Below, piece by piece: positions 24,298 to 36,603 of a stretch of DNA of 64,000 nt. The notes under the pieces were generated by a model, which was not told the DNA's origin, did no database searches, and worked only from the letters and a program-made list of their open reading frames with translations. Position numbers and translations under genes: made by a program. Position 1 is the stretch's first letter, and every line of letters starts with the position of its first letter. The stretch comes from Warburgia ugandensis (taxonomy: Eukaryota; Streptophyta; Magnoliopsida; Canellales; Canellaceae): NCBI GenBank assembly GCA_035236585.1, contig CP141135.1, positions 73,695,057-73,759,056 of the forward strand. Reading direction: 5' to 3'.

Positions 24298-25590
24298 ATG
24301 GGTCGACCACCATGCTGTGATAAAATCGGTATGAAGAAAGGCCCATGGACACCAGAAGAAGATATCATCTTAGTTTCATATATCCAAGAGCATGGTCCTG
24401 GAAATTGGAGGGCTGTTCCTAGTAACACAGGTCAAAATTTTATGCCATGTTTGTTTTCCATTTTTTTTTTTTTTCTCCTGATCTACTCTTTTAGGGGTGT
24501 ACATGCCAGCAGGGTCATCTTAGTCTTGCGGAGATCCAAGTCTTGGAACTAGGTTTGGAATCTCTTGTTATGTTGTTTGATCTAATCCTTTGTTTTTCGT
24601 TGGTGGTTTCAGGATTACTTAGATGCAGTAAAAGCTGCAGACTCAGATGGACTAATTACCTCAGACCTGGGATTAAGCGTGGTAACTTCACTGATCATGA
24701 GGAGAAGATGATAATACACCTTCAAGCTCTTCTTGGCAACAGGTAAATATCAAGGATCGGTGGAAATATTTTTGAGATTTATTGATTTTTCATTTCATTT
24801 ATCTGTAATGTCTGTGTTTTGGAAAGATCTGGTTTTCAAGATAGTGGGTATTGTATTTGAATGCAGATGGGCTGCCATAGCTTCCTACCTCCCTCAGAGA
24901 ACAGACAATGATATCAAGAACTATTGGAACACCCACTTGAAGAAGAAGCTTAAGAAGCTTCAAACAGATGCTGATGGCCATATGGGAAATGGATTGTCAG
25001 GTTTACAGCCAATCTCCAAGGGGCAGTGGGAGAGGAGACTGCAAACTGATATACATATGGCAAGGCAAGCATTATGTGAAGCTCTCTCTCTTGAGAAATC
25101 AGAAGATCGTGTCCCAGAGTTGAAGCCCTCAAATTATTTCAGTTCTTTAACGAGACCGATGAATCAAGCATCAACGTACGCCTGGAGCACGGAGAATGTA
25201 TCCAGATTGCTGAAAGGGTGGATGAGGAATTCTCCGAAAACCAGCCTGGCAAATTCGGAGAATACGCGAAACTCATCCAACACAGGAACAGATTCTACTT
25301 CCAGTGAAGGGACCCCAAGGGCCATGAACAACGATATTATATCTTCAGAAGCTCTTGAATCACTTCTCAGTTTTGATCCGTCGACATCCGATGCATCTCA
25401 ATCGGTTTCGATCGATGAAACTACCAACGTCAATCCCAACTTAGGTTTCTTCCAGGCTGAGAGCAAGCCCAATTTGGAGAGCCAAGTTCCTCTTTCCATT
25501 CTTGAAAAGTGGTTGTTGGATGAAGCTGGTTCACAAGGGCAAGATGACATCATGGACATCTCACTAGATGATAGTAATGAGCTATTCTAA
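24298..25590 (+). CDS. R2R3-MYB transcription factor, subgroup 1 (MYB30/60/94/96/306-like)
   Basis: A nuclear DNA-binding regulator. Subgroup-1 members control cuticular wax, stomatal opening, drought or abscisic-acid responses and defence. Three exons, 24298-24430, 24613-24742 and 24867-25590 (TAA), encode 328 residues; the two intron positions are the usual R2R3-MYB ones. The protein starts [10 protein letters not shown]2 covers about residues 14-61 ([27 protein letters not shown]-type helix as [16 protein letters not shown]). R3 covers about 67-115, with the first Trp replaced by Phe as is normal, and ends [17 protein letters not shown]. The C-terminal half has [19 protein letters not shown], a [17 protein letters not shown] box and the end motif [12 protein letters not shown]. 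All three mark subgroup 1 and look most like MYB306/MYB94/96. The frame stays open upstream to an ATG at 24109, but a TATA box lies between, so the start at 24298 is preferred. Confidence 0.95.
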
Positions 25591-26827
25591 AGGGTTTTCT
25601 TCCTTGCGCTCTTTTTGGAGCTTTTCTGATCTGTGTTTTTTGTTTAGGCCTTTGAAACTGATCGAATTCCTGTTATGGCTTGATCAGAAAGTGAGTCCCT
25701 TAATCCAAGAAAAAGAAGTGTAATATACAAACTTCTATATTAATCGATTGTGTATTGAATTTGGAATAAGTTCCTATCTGTGATCTTCCATGGAAGCTTG
25801 ATATCTATGGGGCCTTGCTCCTTACCAGTTCTCTTGTTCGTTTTCTTCTTTTTTGCAAGTTTGGTTGGATTTTTGGTCATGTAAAATCCGGATTTGTGAG
25901 TAATGAGGCGTCGAAATTATCAATCTAAAGCACATGGTCTGTATCATTCTCCAAGACATCGGCAATCGATTGAAAAGATAATGACATTTAAGAGCTATTA
26001 ATGAATTTCAAAGTCATTATCATGCTATAGTCATATCGAGGTGTTGAGAGCTCAGTGACTGGATCATACCATGTGGCTAATGTGGAGAGGGGATGGGTGG
26101 ATAACATGGATCATACCACGTAACTTGTGTTTCTATCAAGGATGGATGTCATAACCATCTTATTAGTAAAATAATTTAAAAAATCAGTTTTGATAAATTC
26201 ACAAGGTATATATACCTTGATGGATTTTGCTGTTTCCTAAGCTTCTCATGGTTGTTGTATGATGAAATTAAGGTCATGGATATCAGGATATGTGGGTGAT
26301 ATATCATGGTACACACCTGCGTGACTCTAATCTACTTGTATGAAGGTCATTTTAAAGGCTGATTTACTCTCACATACCGACTAGGCTTTTTAACTGTTAA
26401 ACATTTTTTATCCCAATATTCTACTGTATTGTAACAAGTGGTATATTATCCATCACTTGCTTTCATAGCATAGTCGTATTTAATATGATGGAAATGTAGC
26501 ACGTTTGCCATAAATTGCTAATAGACCTTTTCCAGACTATAGTACCATCATCAAGGGATTAGAGACAGACACTTAACTTTTACCTTTTGACAAAATGTAC
26601 TCATTAGCAAATATCCTTCATTAACTCTTATCTCTACCTTTTGAGTTGGAGGCCCATGTTCATTAACTCTTACTTCTCTTTTTTTGAAAAAATACCCTAA
26701 TTAACAGCAACGTCATTGATTAGTATTAACCCTTATTCCAATTCCCACCCATTTTAAGCATTGCGGGAGTTGTAAGCTTCCCTGAAATAAGTAAAACATT
26801 CCCTGGTAATGATGCATCATTTGCCCC
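25591..26827. other. MYB 3' UTR and intergenic sequence
   Basis: The 3' UTR probably runs to about 25790. No further gene is seen. Confidence 0.4.
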
Positions 26828-26973
26828 TTGTGACCTTGAGGTCATGGGTTCAAGGTGTGGAAACAGCCTCTTGCAAAATGCAAGGTAAAGGCTGCGTACT
26901 TTAGGCCCTTATGGTCCGCCCCTTCCCCAAACCCCACATAGGTGGGAGCTTTGTGCACCGGAGCTGCCCTTTA
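26828..26973 (+). mobile_element. Au SINE copy (5'-truncated)
   Basis: It has TTGTGACCTTGAGGTCATGG, GTTCAAGG (B box), ACAGCCTCTTGCAAAATGC, GGCCCTTATGGTCCGCCCC, GGGAGCTTTGTGCACCGG and the end GCTGCCCTTT. The A-box head is missing. No clear target-site duplication. Confidence 0.88.
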
Positions 26974-29900
26974 GTTGGACCTAATAGTGGTGATATATGT
27001 TCATGCACATCACTATAGAGACCTAGTTATGAAGAAAATACAATCTGCATCCATCTTCTATGATCAAGACTTTTAATCTTGTAGATCAAGAGACGATGAT
27101 ATCATGATACTTTGTTTTGATCCCTTATAGAATGAACATATTAAGTTTGATAAATTTTAAATGTTTTTTTTAATTGTAGCTAAATGGTATATCTCTTTAA
27201 CCAGCCCTGACTAAGGCTTGATGGAACATTGGATAAAGGTGAAATCAATAACAATAGACTAAAGTGGTTCTTTTGGTTGCAGAATGACAGGCTTGGTCTC
27301 AAAAATTAGTCATTTTAGTTGCAAAAATACTTGCGTCAATTAGATTGAATGTTACGTACGCTCAAATTCCTAATGGATCTTGGACCAACCCCAAACATAG
27401 ATATTGACCTCCTTAAAAGGCCGATTTTGAAATGCATAGTCTTGTGAAAGATCACAGGATTCGATAAGTCTTCATGAGAAGATTGTAAGATCTCATGAAT
27501 GACTACTAGTAAAAGAAGTGGGGAAACCATGGGCAGGGATTGTCTTGGAAATCTGCTGGTGGCTCTTAAATGCACCACATGCGAAGTGTTTTGACTTTTT
27601 ACTGTTTTAAAAGTTACTCTTCTTCTGTGCAATCCAAACTTTAAAAGCATAGGAGAAACCATAAGCCCTTGATGAATATCCTAATTTAATGGCAAGACAA
27701 TGAAACATTTTTCACCTTTTCTGAATTGAAAATCTCTATATTTGAATAAAAAAGGCTCGATAAAGTACATGGCCCTTCTTCCTTCGCATGTGACTGACTT
27801 GAAAGGTATGAAGCAGCAAGTCTTTCTCTCCAAAACATAAGATTGAGGTACAATGTGCAGAGCGAAGGACGGACATGCATTTCCGCTGGAAAGTCTTGGA
27901 CTGAACCTTCTTACAGTCATATTAGCATTTACTGCATCATGCATCAAGCGTATGGGCTTATAGCTGGCTAAGGAGACAGAGGCATGAGAGCCCATGTTCA
28001 TTCCTATCATGGGAAACAGCTGCTCATTACTTCATTTTCTAATCTGAGGAGGAAACTTCCCTTGATGTGAAAAAACATCTTTCTTGACCAATCATAACTA
28101 CTGATAATTTACACCCCTCCCATTCACCGCGACATCCCTTGCAGACACTCCCATGTGCGTCTTGTGCAGTAACTTTCCTACTCCATCCGATCGTCTTGTT
28201 TAGCTCAAAGCTTCTCTGAATAGGTTGTACAAATGCGAGCCCAACTTGTAGGTAGCATAAGACACATAAAGGTCAATCTGGCTACCCGATCTGTCAGGTC
28301 CCATACTGTATTTCCAGGTCTATTGGTTCTAGGATTCAAGTTTTGAGCTGGATATCTCTAACATGGACTGTACATGTGAAGAACATGGTACTCAGGCCAT
28401 TGAAATATTCAACATGTGTTCTTGTTGGTGGAATCAGGTCGTTCTCACGCAACCAGTAAGGTCACATTGCTATCCATGGGACCAACCGATTCCAGCATTG
28501 TCAAACTTTTTTGCTTTCTACACTGTTGCAGATACTGAACAACGGAAATCTGGGATCTAAATATCAGCTGCTTCTATCAGAAGTAGAATTTACTACAAGT
28601 TCGAGCTATGCTACATGGTTATGCAAAGTCGGTGTTATTTTTTCGATCTAAATCAGGTTGAAATCTCTCTGCTAGAGCACTGGATCCACGATGGACTGCA
28701 AGCTCTTATTATATATATGACGATATCAACTAAGCATTTAGTTTTTCTGGATACTTCTCGTGTTAGTCTAAGCCCCCTTTGCAATTTTTTCCCTCGTGGT
28801 TCAAGACTTGTATATTGTATGCAACAGAATCAGATGGACGGATAGGATCATGTAAAGGTGGGTCCCTCATGCATTCCTTTTTGAAGTATTAGAAAGACAG
28901 GATCAATCACAAGTAATCAAAGCAGGCTTACGTGGTTCGACAGTGTGTCTATGTCCATAGAATAATCCGGCAAAATATCCGCCACATGATCAGCAACCCC
29001 AGCTGAATTCGCACCTGTTCATTGTAGCAAGGTAGACCAACCTGCTGAGTATCAGCGAGATTCAGGGATAGTAAACGAACTTGACTAGATGTATAAAGTT
29101 TAGAAAAGCAAAGTAAAGATTCTACGCATTCAATCAGCAAAACCAAGTTGGTACTGTGTACGCTTAGCAGGTCCACTTCTAGACATGGTTGGTGCAAGGG
29201 ACCATCTTTTGGGTCACAAGAATCCCTATCAGATGAAGGCCATTTCAGGATTTCCTACTTCATCCATCATTCTTCATTTCTGGCAAGAGAAATGGTATTC
29301 GAATCCTAGTTGAGAATTTCGCTTCGGTCCCAACCAAAGATTGAAATTTCGATAAAATATCGGTATTTTCTGCCAAAACATTGTTTTTTGTTTGGCTGAA
29401 ATCGAAATTCAGTCTATTTTCGGCTGAAACAGTATGATATTAACAACTATGATCTGGACTGAGTTTCCTTCCTGATGATGCTTGTAACCACCTAGCTAGG
29501 CTTCACCTTTGGATAATCCGACCCATCATCTCATTTCGCCTCCCCTATCATGCTACATACAAAAAATCATGCCTATACTTCTAGGTACTATTTTTTCGGT
29601 TGAAAATTCAAAAATCATGGTCTAAAAACTAAAATAAGCATAGTTAAAATCATCCATGGCTCATTAATTTTGCTGTCTAACAAGATGGATAGGTCCAATC
29701 ATCCAAAAGTGACGCTTAGCTACTCAAGGTCTTGTAATCAGTCGTTGGAAAACTTAGTCTGGATAGATACCTAGCAAACAACTTGTGAAGCATCTTATTA
29801 AGTCAATTTGAGATCCTAAGATTGTCTTTATTACTACTTCAGAGTTTAGACCTACACACCAGACCAAGTCAAGTTAATCACCTCGATCATCAAATGCTTG

Positions 29901-30789
29901 TCCTGTCAAGCAAGCCGTGATCAAACCAGAACAAGGCTCGATCGAGTGTATCTGTGTTAATCGTCAACTTGACCGATAGGGACAGGCATTTGATGAATGA
30001 GGGTGAGTTACATAGACTTTGGAAACTTCATTTGCACATTAACTTAAGGAAACAAATTCATTAATAGGATTGATACTTGGTTTATGGGACACACAAGCGA
30101 ATTATGGCTGTTGATATTGTACAGATGAACGGCCTAGATCAACCACAGGAGGACCCGCCATGCAACAGAGGTGTGCATTACTATGTCTACATACTACATG
30201 CAGAAGGCATCTGTGATTCATCTAGACCGTCCACATGGTAGGCTCTTTGTCAAAGCTCCAAGGGCTCAAAAGTCAAACGAATCACGCAACTTATCCATCC
30301 AATTAAATGCGTTTGTCATCGTTCAAAGTGGACAATTACCTGTACGTGCCGTTTTGTCACCTTCATAAGCTCATCGAACAAAATTATGGCCAAATGGACT
30401 TGCCTCCTAACCTCCATACTTATCCGAAATCTAGATGCAGCCATTTCTACGATCAAACTTCTTACGGCTTGATCTCCAAGAGGAATGCTATCGTAGGGCT
30501 CAGCCACCAGAGGAGCTGCCGCGTGGGGCTCCACTTTTGCATGAGATGGCCAGCCTTCGGTTGATCTAACCCCTTCATCCGATCATGCAGGTTTGGATAT
30601 TTATCAATCCAACTGATTAAAACATCATTAATCTTCATATTAGATGAAGGATTTTATATGTTCAACATAGACCATGTTAATGTGCCACAGTGTGCTGACA
30701 CGGATGGAACACTATCACTCGACCACTGGTGTGACCTAACAGGTCAGACTCAACTGCGCTACATAGGAGTTCGTCTGTAGAGGTTGACT
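26974..30789. other. Gene-poor intergenic region
   Basis: Two minus-strand open frames of just over 100 codons (27336-27662 and 27681-28010) have no recognisable domain, splice context or family motif. Near 28930 a phrase ACGTGGTTCGACAGTGTGTC resembles ends of plant copia LTRs, but no partner LTR is visible. I annotate no gene here. Confidence 0.35.
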
Positions 30790-30845
30790 GAGACAGCATT
30801 TTGGCCGACCTCTAATCGAGATAAGGTCTTGATAATGATGATGAG
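30790..30845 (+). mobile_element. RTE LINE 3' end, copy 4 (very short)
   Basis: TGGCCGACCTCTAATCGAG, then ATAAGGTCTTGATAATGATGATG: the same terminal sequence and (GAT)n tail as the other RTE copies. Nothing further upstream is recognisable. Confidence 0.65.
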
Positions 30846-31178
30846 AAGTCGACTGAGGCAGAGCATCTTGAGAAGCGTTAATTCAGGACTACAGGGTGAG
30901 GGCCTATGACAGAAAAATGTTGGTAATGGAAATGTTTTGAAATATCTAAGTCGTTCGTCGCGGTGGGAAGAATTTGACCCCCATTTTAACATTTAAGCCA
31001 AATCTAGATAAAGGAACTTTTTGTTATGTGTACGTTTTGATTCATTACAAAACACAGACCGATTTTGATATATTTCCTGGTTCGCGGCAACAGAAAATGA
31101 AGGCGTAGGCTGCCGACGTAAGGTTTCCAGCAGACGAATTTCTTCGATTTCCAAACAGTTGGGCTTCCATGTATTAGT

Positions 31179-31350
31179 AGGCAGCCCCCATGCAGAAAGC
31201 TCCTGTGTATGCTGGGTTTTGGGAAGGGACGAATTACAAGTGTCAATAGTATGTAATCATATATTGCATTTTGCAAGAGACTGTTTTCACACCTTGAACC
31301 CATAATCTTAAGGTCTCACAATGACAACTCCACTGTTGAGCAAGGCTCTC
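31179..31350 (-). mobile_element. Au SINE copy
   Basis: On the minus strand it runs GAGCCTTGCTCAACAGTGG, then the B-box region with GGTTCAAGGTGTG, AAACAGTCTCTTGCAAAATGC, a degraded centre, CCCTTCCCAAAACCCAGC and GGGGGCTGCC. The centre has a short AT-rich insertion compared with other copies. Confidence 0.82.
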
Positions 31351-34300
31351 ATTCTTTCATATATTGATAGGCCTATTATATAAATAAGTAGACATACAGG
31401 CTCAGAATAACACGACTATTCTTGCATAACATGATCCAAAATGGAGTAGCCTGACCTCCTTGAGGATCCTGAATTTTATAACTGTAGGCCCAACATACGC
31501 ATGTTTATGGTCGGATTCTATGGTTGATCGGACAGATCAGTATACCAGTCACTATATCCAATAACTCAGGTCCCATGCACAACGGTTATCTTCGGTCCAG
31601 TTGGAGATCTTGTTAAGCTTTATAGTCATTGTTAGGCTTTTGTTTCTTTTGCCTCCTTTGAGGTAGAATGGAGAGATCTCTCTAGTTTGAAGGCAAACCA
31701 TCCTGCAATACACAGTGGGCATGCAGTGAAGTAAGACCAAGCTTTGAGCTTCTTAGCTTAGGCCGGAATAAGCTGACAAATCTCTTTAATGCAGCAGCCC
31801 ATGAAGGTTGGGCTTTCTTTTCCCTTGGCCTACTGTTGGAGGCCCACAGGTAGGTTGCTTCTTATGTCGCTGTAAGGCCTTTTGCTCGGTCCAGAGGATT
31901 ATTAGCTCAGCAGTAGAGAATGACGGGGCTATGAGGGCTCCAACCACATGAATACTTCAATGGGCTCGTCAATGATCGATGGCATAAACTGGGTTGCTCA
32001 GGCCTTGCCAATGGACCCTAGTTCACCCATCTAAGCAGTAAGCACTATCCGTTGGGAAGCCAAGTACATTGTCAATTCTCTTTTCTCATTCATGCTAAAA
32101 GGAAGAAAGAAGGAGAAAGAGAGAGAACTTGACAGACATTCCACTCAATCAAGTTGCTTATTTGAAGCACGAAATTCTCTCTATCTCTGGTGTTTGCAAC
32201 TGTAATTCCGAGATTTGGTGATCCAAAGTTCCAAATGGCTCATCTTCTGGGACATAGCAAACATAGGCCATGCTCACGACTCGATGATTCCACTATATTA
32301 TGTAGTCAAAAGTGGAAATCTCACAAAGTTTGGCAATACTGGTAGTTAATCTTAACAAATGGAAGGGTTGAGGGTGTCTTAAGGCCACAAATTGGACAAG
32401 ATTTCATCTACAATGTGGCCCATAAGTTGAATGGTTTGGATCAGCACTCCTCTAGCCCCCATCCCATGCTTTTAGCTCTATGTAAACCATATAATTTCCT
32501 CTGATTAACAGAAAGAGAGAGAAAGTACAAACATCAGTTGAAGAAAAGCTGATTTCAACATGATTAACAACTAGAAATGGGCCAATATGTTTCCTTTTTC
32601 TGGGTAAACAAAGATCACTCAGCTGCTAAGATGTTCCGTCTAGGGGCAATGCAACAATCTCTCTATTCTTAGTCAACTGACTCGATCATGACCATATAAT
32701 CAAACCATCATATCGTCCATAGAAATCCATTTCTTAATTCTCAAAGAAAATTTTCCTAAAATAATACCTTGACAGACCGATGAAAGCAACATAAGTTCTA
32801 TGTGGCATGCTATATTTGTGGAACCTTGTCCCACCAAGCTCACTATATTTGGAGATTGAAAACCCTAGTGATCATTTCTTGGGAACCAAATGGCAGATGT
32901 ATGGGAGGAAGACCGTTCATCTAGTGGGCCACCGTAAGCTGATACACTTGAGAACAAACATCGGCATTCAGAAGAACTATAACCAACTGATACATCAAAG
33001 GGCTAGGATGATCTAATCATGATGGAAATCCTAGGAACTGCTATGCCTTCTGATCAATGCTTTTATCTTCCAATTTTTTTTGGGTCAATAACTGAACAAG
33101 TGCCTAAAAGCCGTCAAATAATCCAAAATCTGATTTAATTTTTAAAATATTAAAATGTTCTTTTCTTTTTGTTTTTTAATCAAAATCTTTCATGTGCCAA
33201 TCCACTAAAAAAAGAGTAACTGCACATATATCACTGTTGATAGATTTAAATACCTAAGACGGAATTAGAGTTTGGAAGGTTAAAAGTTCCTATGCTTCTT
33301 AATTTTATGATATGACAATAATCATTTCTATTTTTCCTTTACTGAATCTGATTCCAAATGAATTAGGATTTAAACATCAAGAATATGATTCAAATTTTTT
33401 TTTTTTTGAGCTAATAAATTTATTGATGAAATGGCCACTCAATCAAGATGATCAAAAGTCCATATGCAGGCAAAATCACCTTGCTATGAGAATGGATTAC
33501 ATCGTTTCCATTAAGGAAATCCACTTATGACATCGAAAATTCTTAGACCCTGATCTTTGCTACCTCTTTAGATCCAAAGAATTATCTGACTAAGATTTGA
33601 ACTGATTGAGATCCCTAGTGGTTAGGGTTGTGAATGGGAGGATTTTAACCAATTCCAATATATTGACAGCCCTAATTTTCCTTGTAAATATTATTTATAT
33701 CATAATCTTGCTTGTCCTAGTACCCATCATTTGAGTTGGATTCTTTCCTTAAGTAAGATTTTCTTTTGCCTTGGACCTACAAATGGTATCATGGCCATGG
33801 CCCTTGCAACGATCTGATTTTGACATGAGATTCTCACAACTTTTCTTTGCTTGTTAAATATTGAATTCTGATAAAAATCTGCAATCTCCCTTACTCAAAT
33901 GATTCTTCATAATGGTGGGACCCCTCGATAAAATAAAGGGATCTGATATCATTTTAGATGGGTCCAGCATTTCTTGATGGAATGGCAGCTTAACGTTGTT
34001 CATCTACTGAATTTTGATCTTCACAACCAGTAAGGATATGATAAAGGGATCTTCACTGCTCGAAAATCGACCTTTCTAGGTGACGATTGAGGTGCAGTAC
34101 ATGATTTGTGTGTATACCCACCATGTATTGTACGATTAAGTGGCGATCAACCTGATCAGGAGCATGGATCACCACATATTTTCGTTGAGATATCCATGGT
34201 CTCTGAATAATCTGGACCAGTCTTATCTAGTACCAAAACCATGTCTAGCCATTTAAGGTTTGCCACACAAGTGTATATCTTGTTTATGTTGTGGCCCGGA

Positions 34301-35045
34301 CTGCAGAATAGTACACCGAAACAGACTAACCCTCCCAGTGGTGGTCTGCAGTTGGTAGCGTAGCCAGTGGTTGTCGAAACCTAACCCTAAAGGTTGGCGT
34401 TGTGATAAAAATGTGAACGTCTCTAGGACATTGTGTATGACAATGAAGAATCTGGATATGGTAATTTCATGTGGGTGGGCCCTGCTTAGGCTTTCCATCA
34501 ACGTGAAAATGAGAAAAGATCTGAAAGCAAATATTCTAAGTCAAACTTACCAATATGGGGAGAAAAGAACAGCTAAGAAGCACAAGCATAAGACTCTCTC
34601 TCTCTCTCTACACGAAGAAAAAGCCAACATAGTTTATTAGGGATAGCACGAGCTGGGGTTGGGTTGGTAAGAAGCAAAATGGCTTGTCTTTCATTATCTC
34701 CATCCCCAAACAGCATCATTCATGACTTTGGTCCCAATCAAACCCCAGGCTAGAGTATACACCACCCGTTTCAACTCTTACTTTCTACACCCTTGTCAGC
34801 ACTATAATTCCAAATTTCTAAGCTTAAGACATGACATAACTAGTACTAGATATACTCCTAAGGTAATCATAATTCCATTTGCCTTTTGGGTTTTGATATC
34901 CAACTACTAATGACTAGAAATGTATAGCAAATAGTTACGATATAATCAAACTTCAATTACGCAGCAAGGATGTACCACCTTCTCAACCCAACTTTAGCTA
35001 TCTTCTTCAAACTTTAGGATTCAGAATTATATTACCATAAAGTAA
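31351..35045. other. Gene-poor intergenic region
   Basis: No coding exon recognised. Short T-, A- and GA-rich tracts only. Confidence 0.4.
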
Positions 35046-35280
35046 GTGTCAGACATATAAATATTGTTGGTACTCTTGGTATCAGTTTAAGCTTTTAGGT
35101 CAAAAAGTAATCCAACATCTATATCCAATATAAGGTAGATGAGCATGTGCTTAGTCCAGGTGCAAGAGCCAAAAAAAGGACCATCCACATGATGATGTTA
35201 TTAAACATATAAATATTATTAGGCCCGCCTCTTATCAGCTTAAACTTTTAGGTCTGATGGTAATCCAAGAGTATAGCATA
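35046..35280. repeat. Two short direct repeats, possibly LTR fragments
   Basis: CATATAAATATT(G/A)TT, a variable stretch, ATCAG(C/T)TTAA and TTTTAGGTC, then GTAATCCAA, occurs at about 35052-35115 and again at about 35207-35270. The TATCAGCTTAA..CTTTTAGG phrase is frequent near ends of plant LTR elements. No complete element is seen. Confidence 0.4.
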
Positions 35281-35946
35281 GCCTCTTCTCCCACCCCATC
35301 TTGTTCTTGATGTGAAAAGCTGGATGGAATAGACTAGATTACTGGCCAAGAAAATGTGTATCCAACTCCTGTCCACAAACTGGGCGTGCTTAGACACTTC
35401 TTAATGTTCCCAAGAAATAGGACGCTGAGATCTTAGATTTGATCCTATAAACAAAAACAAGTCAACCCCGTATGTAATGTTTCAGGAATATCATAGATCA
35501 ATGAGAGAGAGAGAGAGAGTTGGTAACGAGTGACACAAACCGAATTTCGGGGCAAAATATCAGCATGTCTCACTGTTTTTTGTAAACTAAGCATGGGGCT
35601 TTCAGCAATGTTTATGTGCTTTCCTTTAGTTGAACATAGTGGTTATGTCAACAGGTAAGCTGCAAGTTCAAATGTTCTGAGAATTATTGTTCCAGGCCTA
35701 TTGGATAGCCCAGAATGAGTCCAAGTGGCAAAACGTGGTCCACTGTGCAAATAGGATCTTTCTTTCCTTTAAATCTGTTTGGCCATTTGGAAGCTCGTAT
35801 GACCATGATCCTTTGGTCTGCCACACTTATCGGCAACTTATAGTTGGGCGCTCACCCCTTCGACGCCTTTGTCTTATCAGGGTCCTAGTTTTAGATCATG
35901 GCTATGCACAACCACCACCATTGTGTGCCTTTTTTCCCCCCTAATT

Positions 35947-35948
<2 letters not shown>

Positions 35949-36025
<77 letters not shown>
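35949..36025. repeat. (TA)n microsatellite
   Basis: About 38 uninterrupted TA units, the longest simple repeat in the window. No MITE terminal repeat abuts it. Confidence 0.98.
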
Positions 36026-36027
<2 letters not shown>

Positions 36028-36404
36028 TGTGGGTCTTCTGCCTTGAAAGTTGCCAATTTTTGTAATATTATTCAAAGTTTTCATTTATTTGTTTAATTTT
36101 AAAAGTTGGGTGGTAAGCAGACTTGAACATCCAACCTTTAGTTAGGAACAAGGCAGGTAGGTGACCTTTGTACATTGCATATGCAATAAATTTTTTCATG
36201 TGTTTTCCAAATTTCTAGCAGGAATTGTAAACCAAAATTAGTTCTTGTACATACTGAGGGGTTATTTGAGGAAGAAACTATGGTAGAGCTATTAGAAGGC
36301 TTAATCAAGGTCATGTCCTGCACCACAATGGTCTTATCAAATAATTATAATGTGATTTTGTTTGTCGTAATAGAAATATCAACTATTATGAGATGTTGGC
36401 TTAG

Positions 36405-36585
36405 GAAGGGGAGACTTGGCGCAATGGTAAAAGTTGTTGTCATGTGACCTTGAGGTCACGGGTTCAAGGCATGCAATCAGCCTCTTGAAAAAAATAAAAA
36501 GTAAGGCTGCCTACTTAGTCCATTGTGGCCCGCCCCTTCCCCGGACCCCGCATAGGCGGGAGCTTCATGCACCGGCGCTGTCCTT
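36405..36585 (+). mobile_element. Au SINE copy with clear target-site duplication
   Basis: A nearly full-length element: GGGGAGACTTGGCGCAATGG (A box), GACCTTGAGGTCACGGGTTC (B box), GTAAGGCTGCCTACTTAG, GCCCGCCCCTTCCCCGG, GGCGGGAGCTTCATGCACCGG and GCTGTCCTT. Flanking repeats are TATGAGATGTTGGCTTAG at 36387-36404 and TATGAGATGTGGGCTTAG at 36586-36603, 17 of 18 identical. Confidence 0.95.
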
Positions 36586-36603
36586 TATGAGATGTGGGCT
36601 TAG

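Noticed and set aside
24120-24428. Minus-strand 102-codon open frame opposite the MYB first exon
   Set aside because: It is the antisense of the MYB leader and R2 coding sequence.
27336-28010. Two adjacent minus-strand open frames of 108 and 109 codons
   Set aside because: No recognisable domain, no splice context, no promoter, and composition like the neighbouring non-coding DNA.
35869-36096. Ile-Tyr repeat open frame
   Set aside because: It is a translation of the (TA)n microsatellite.
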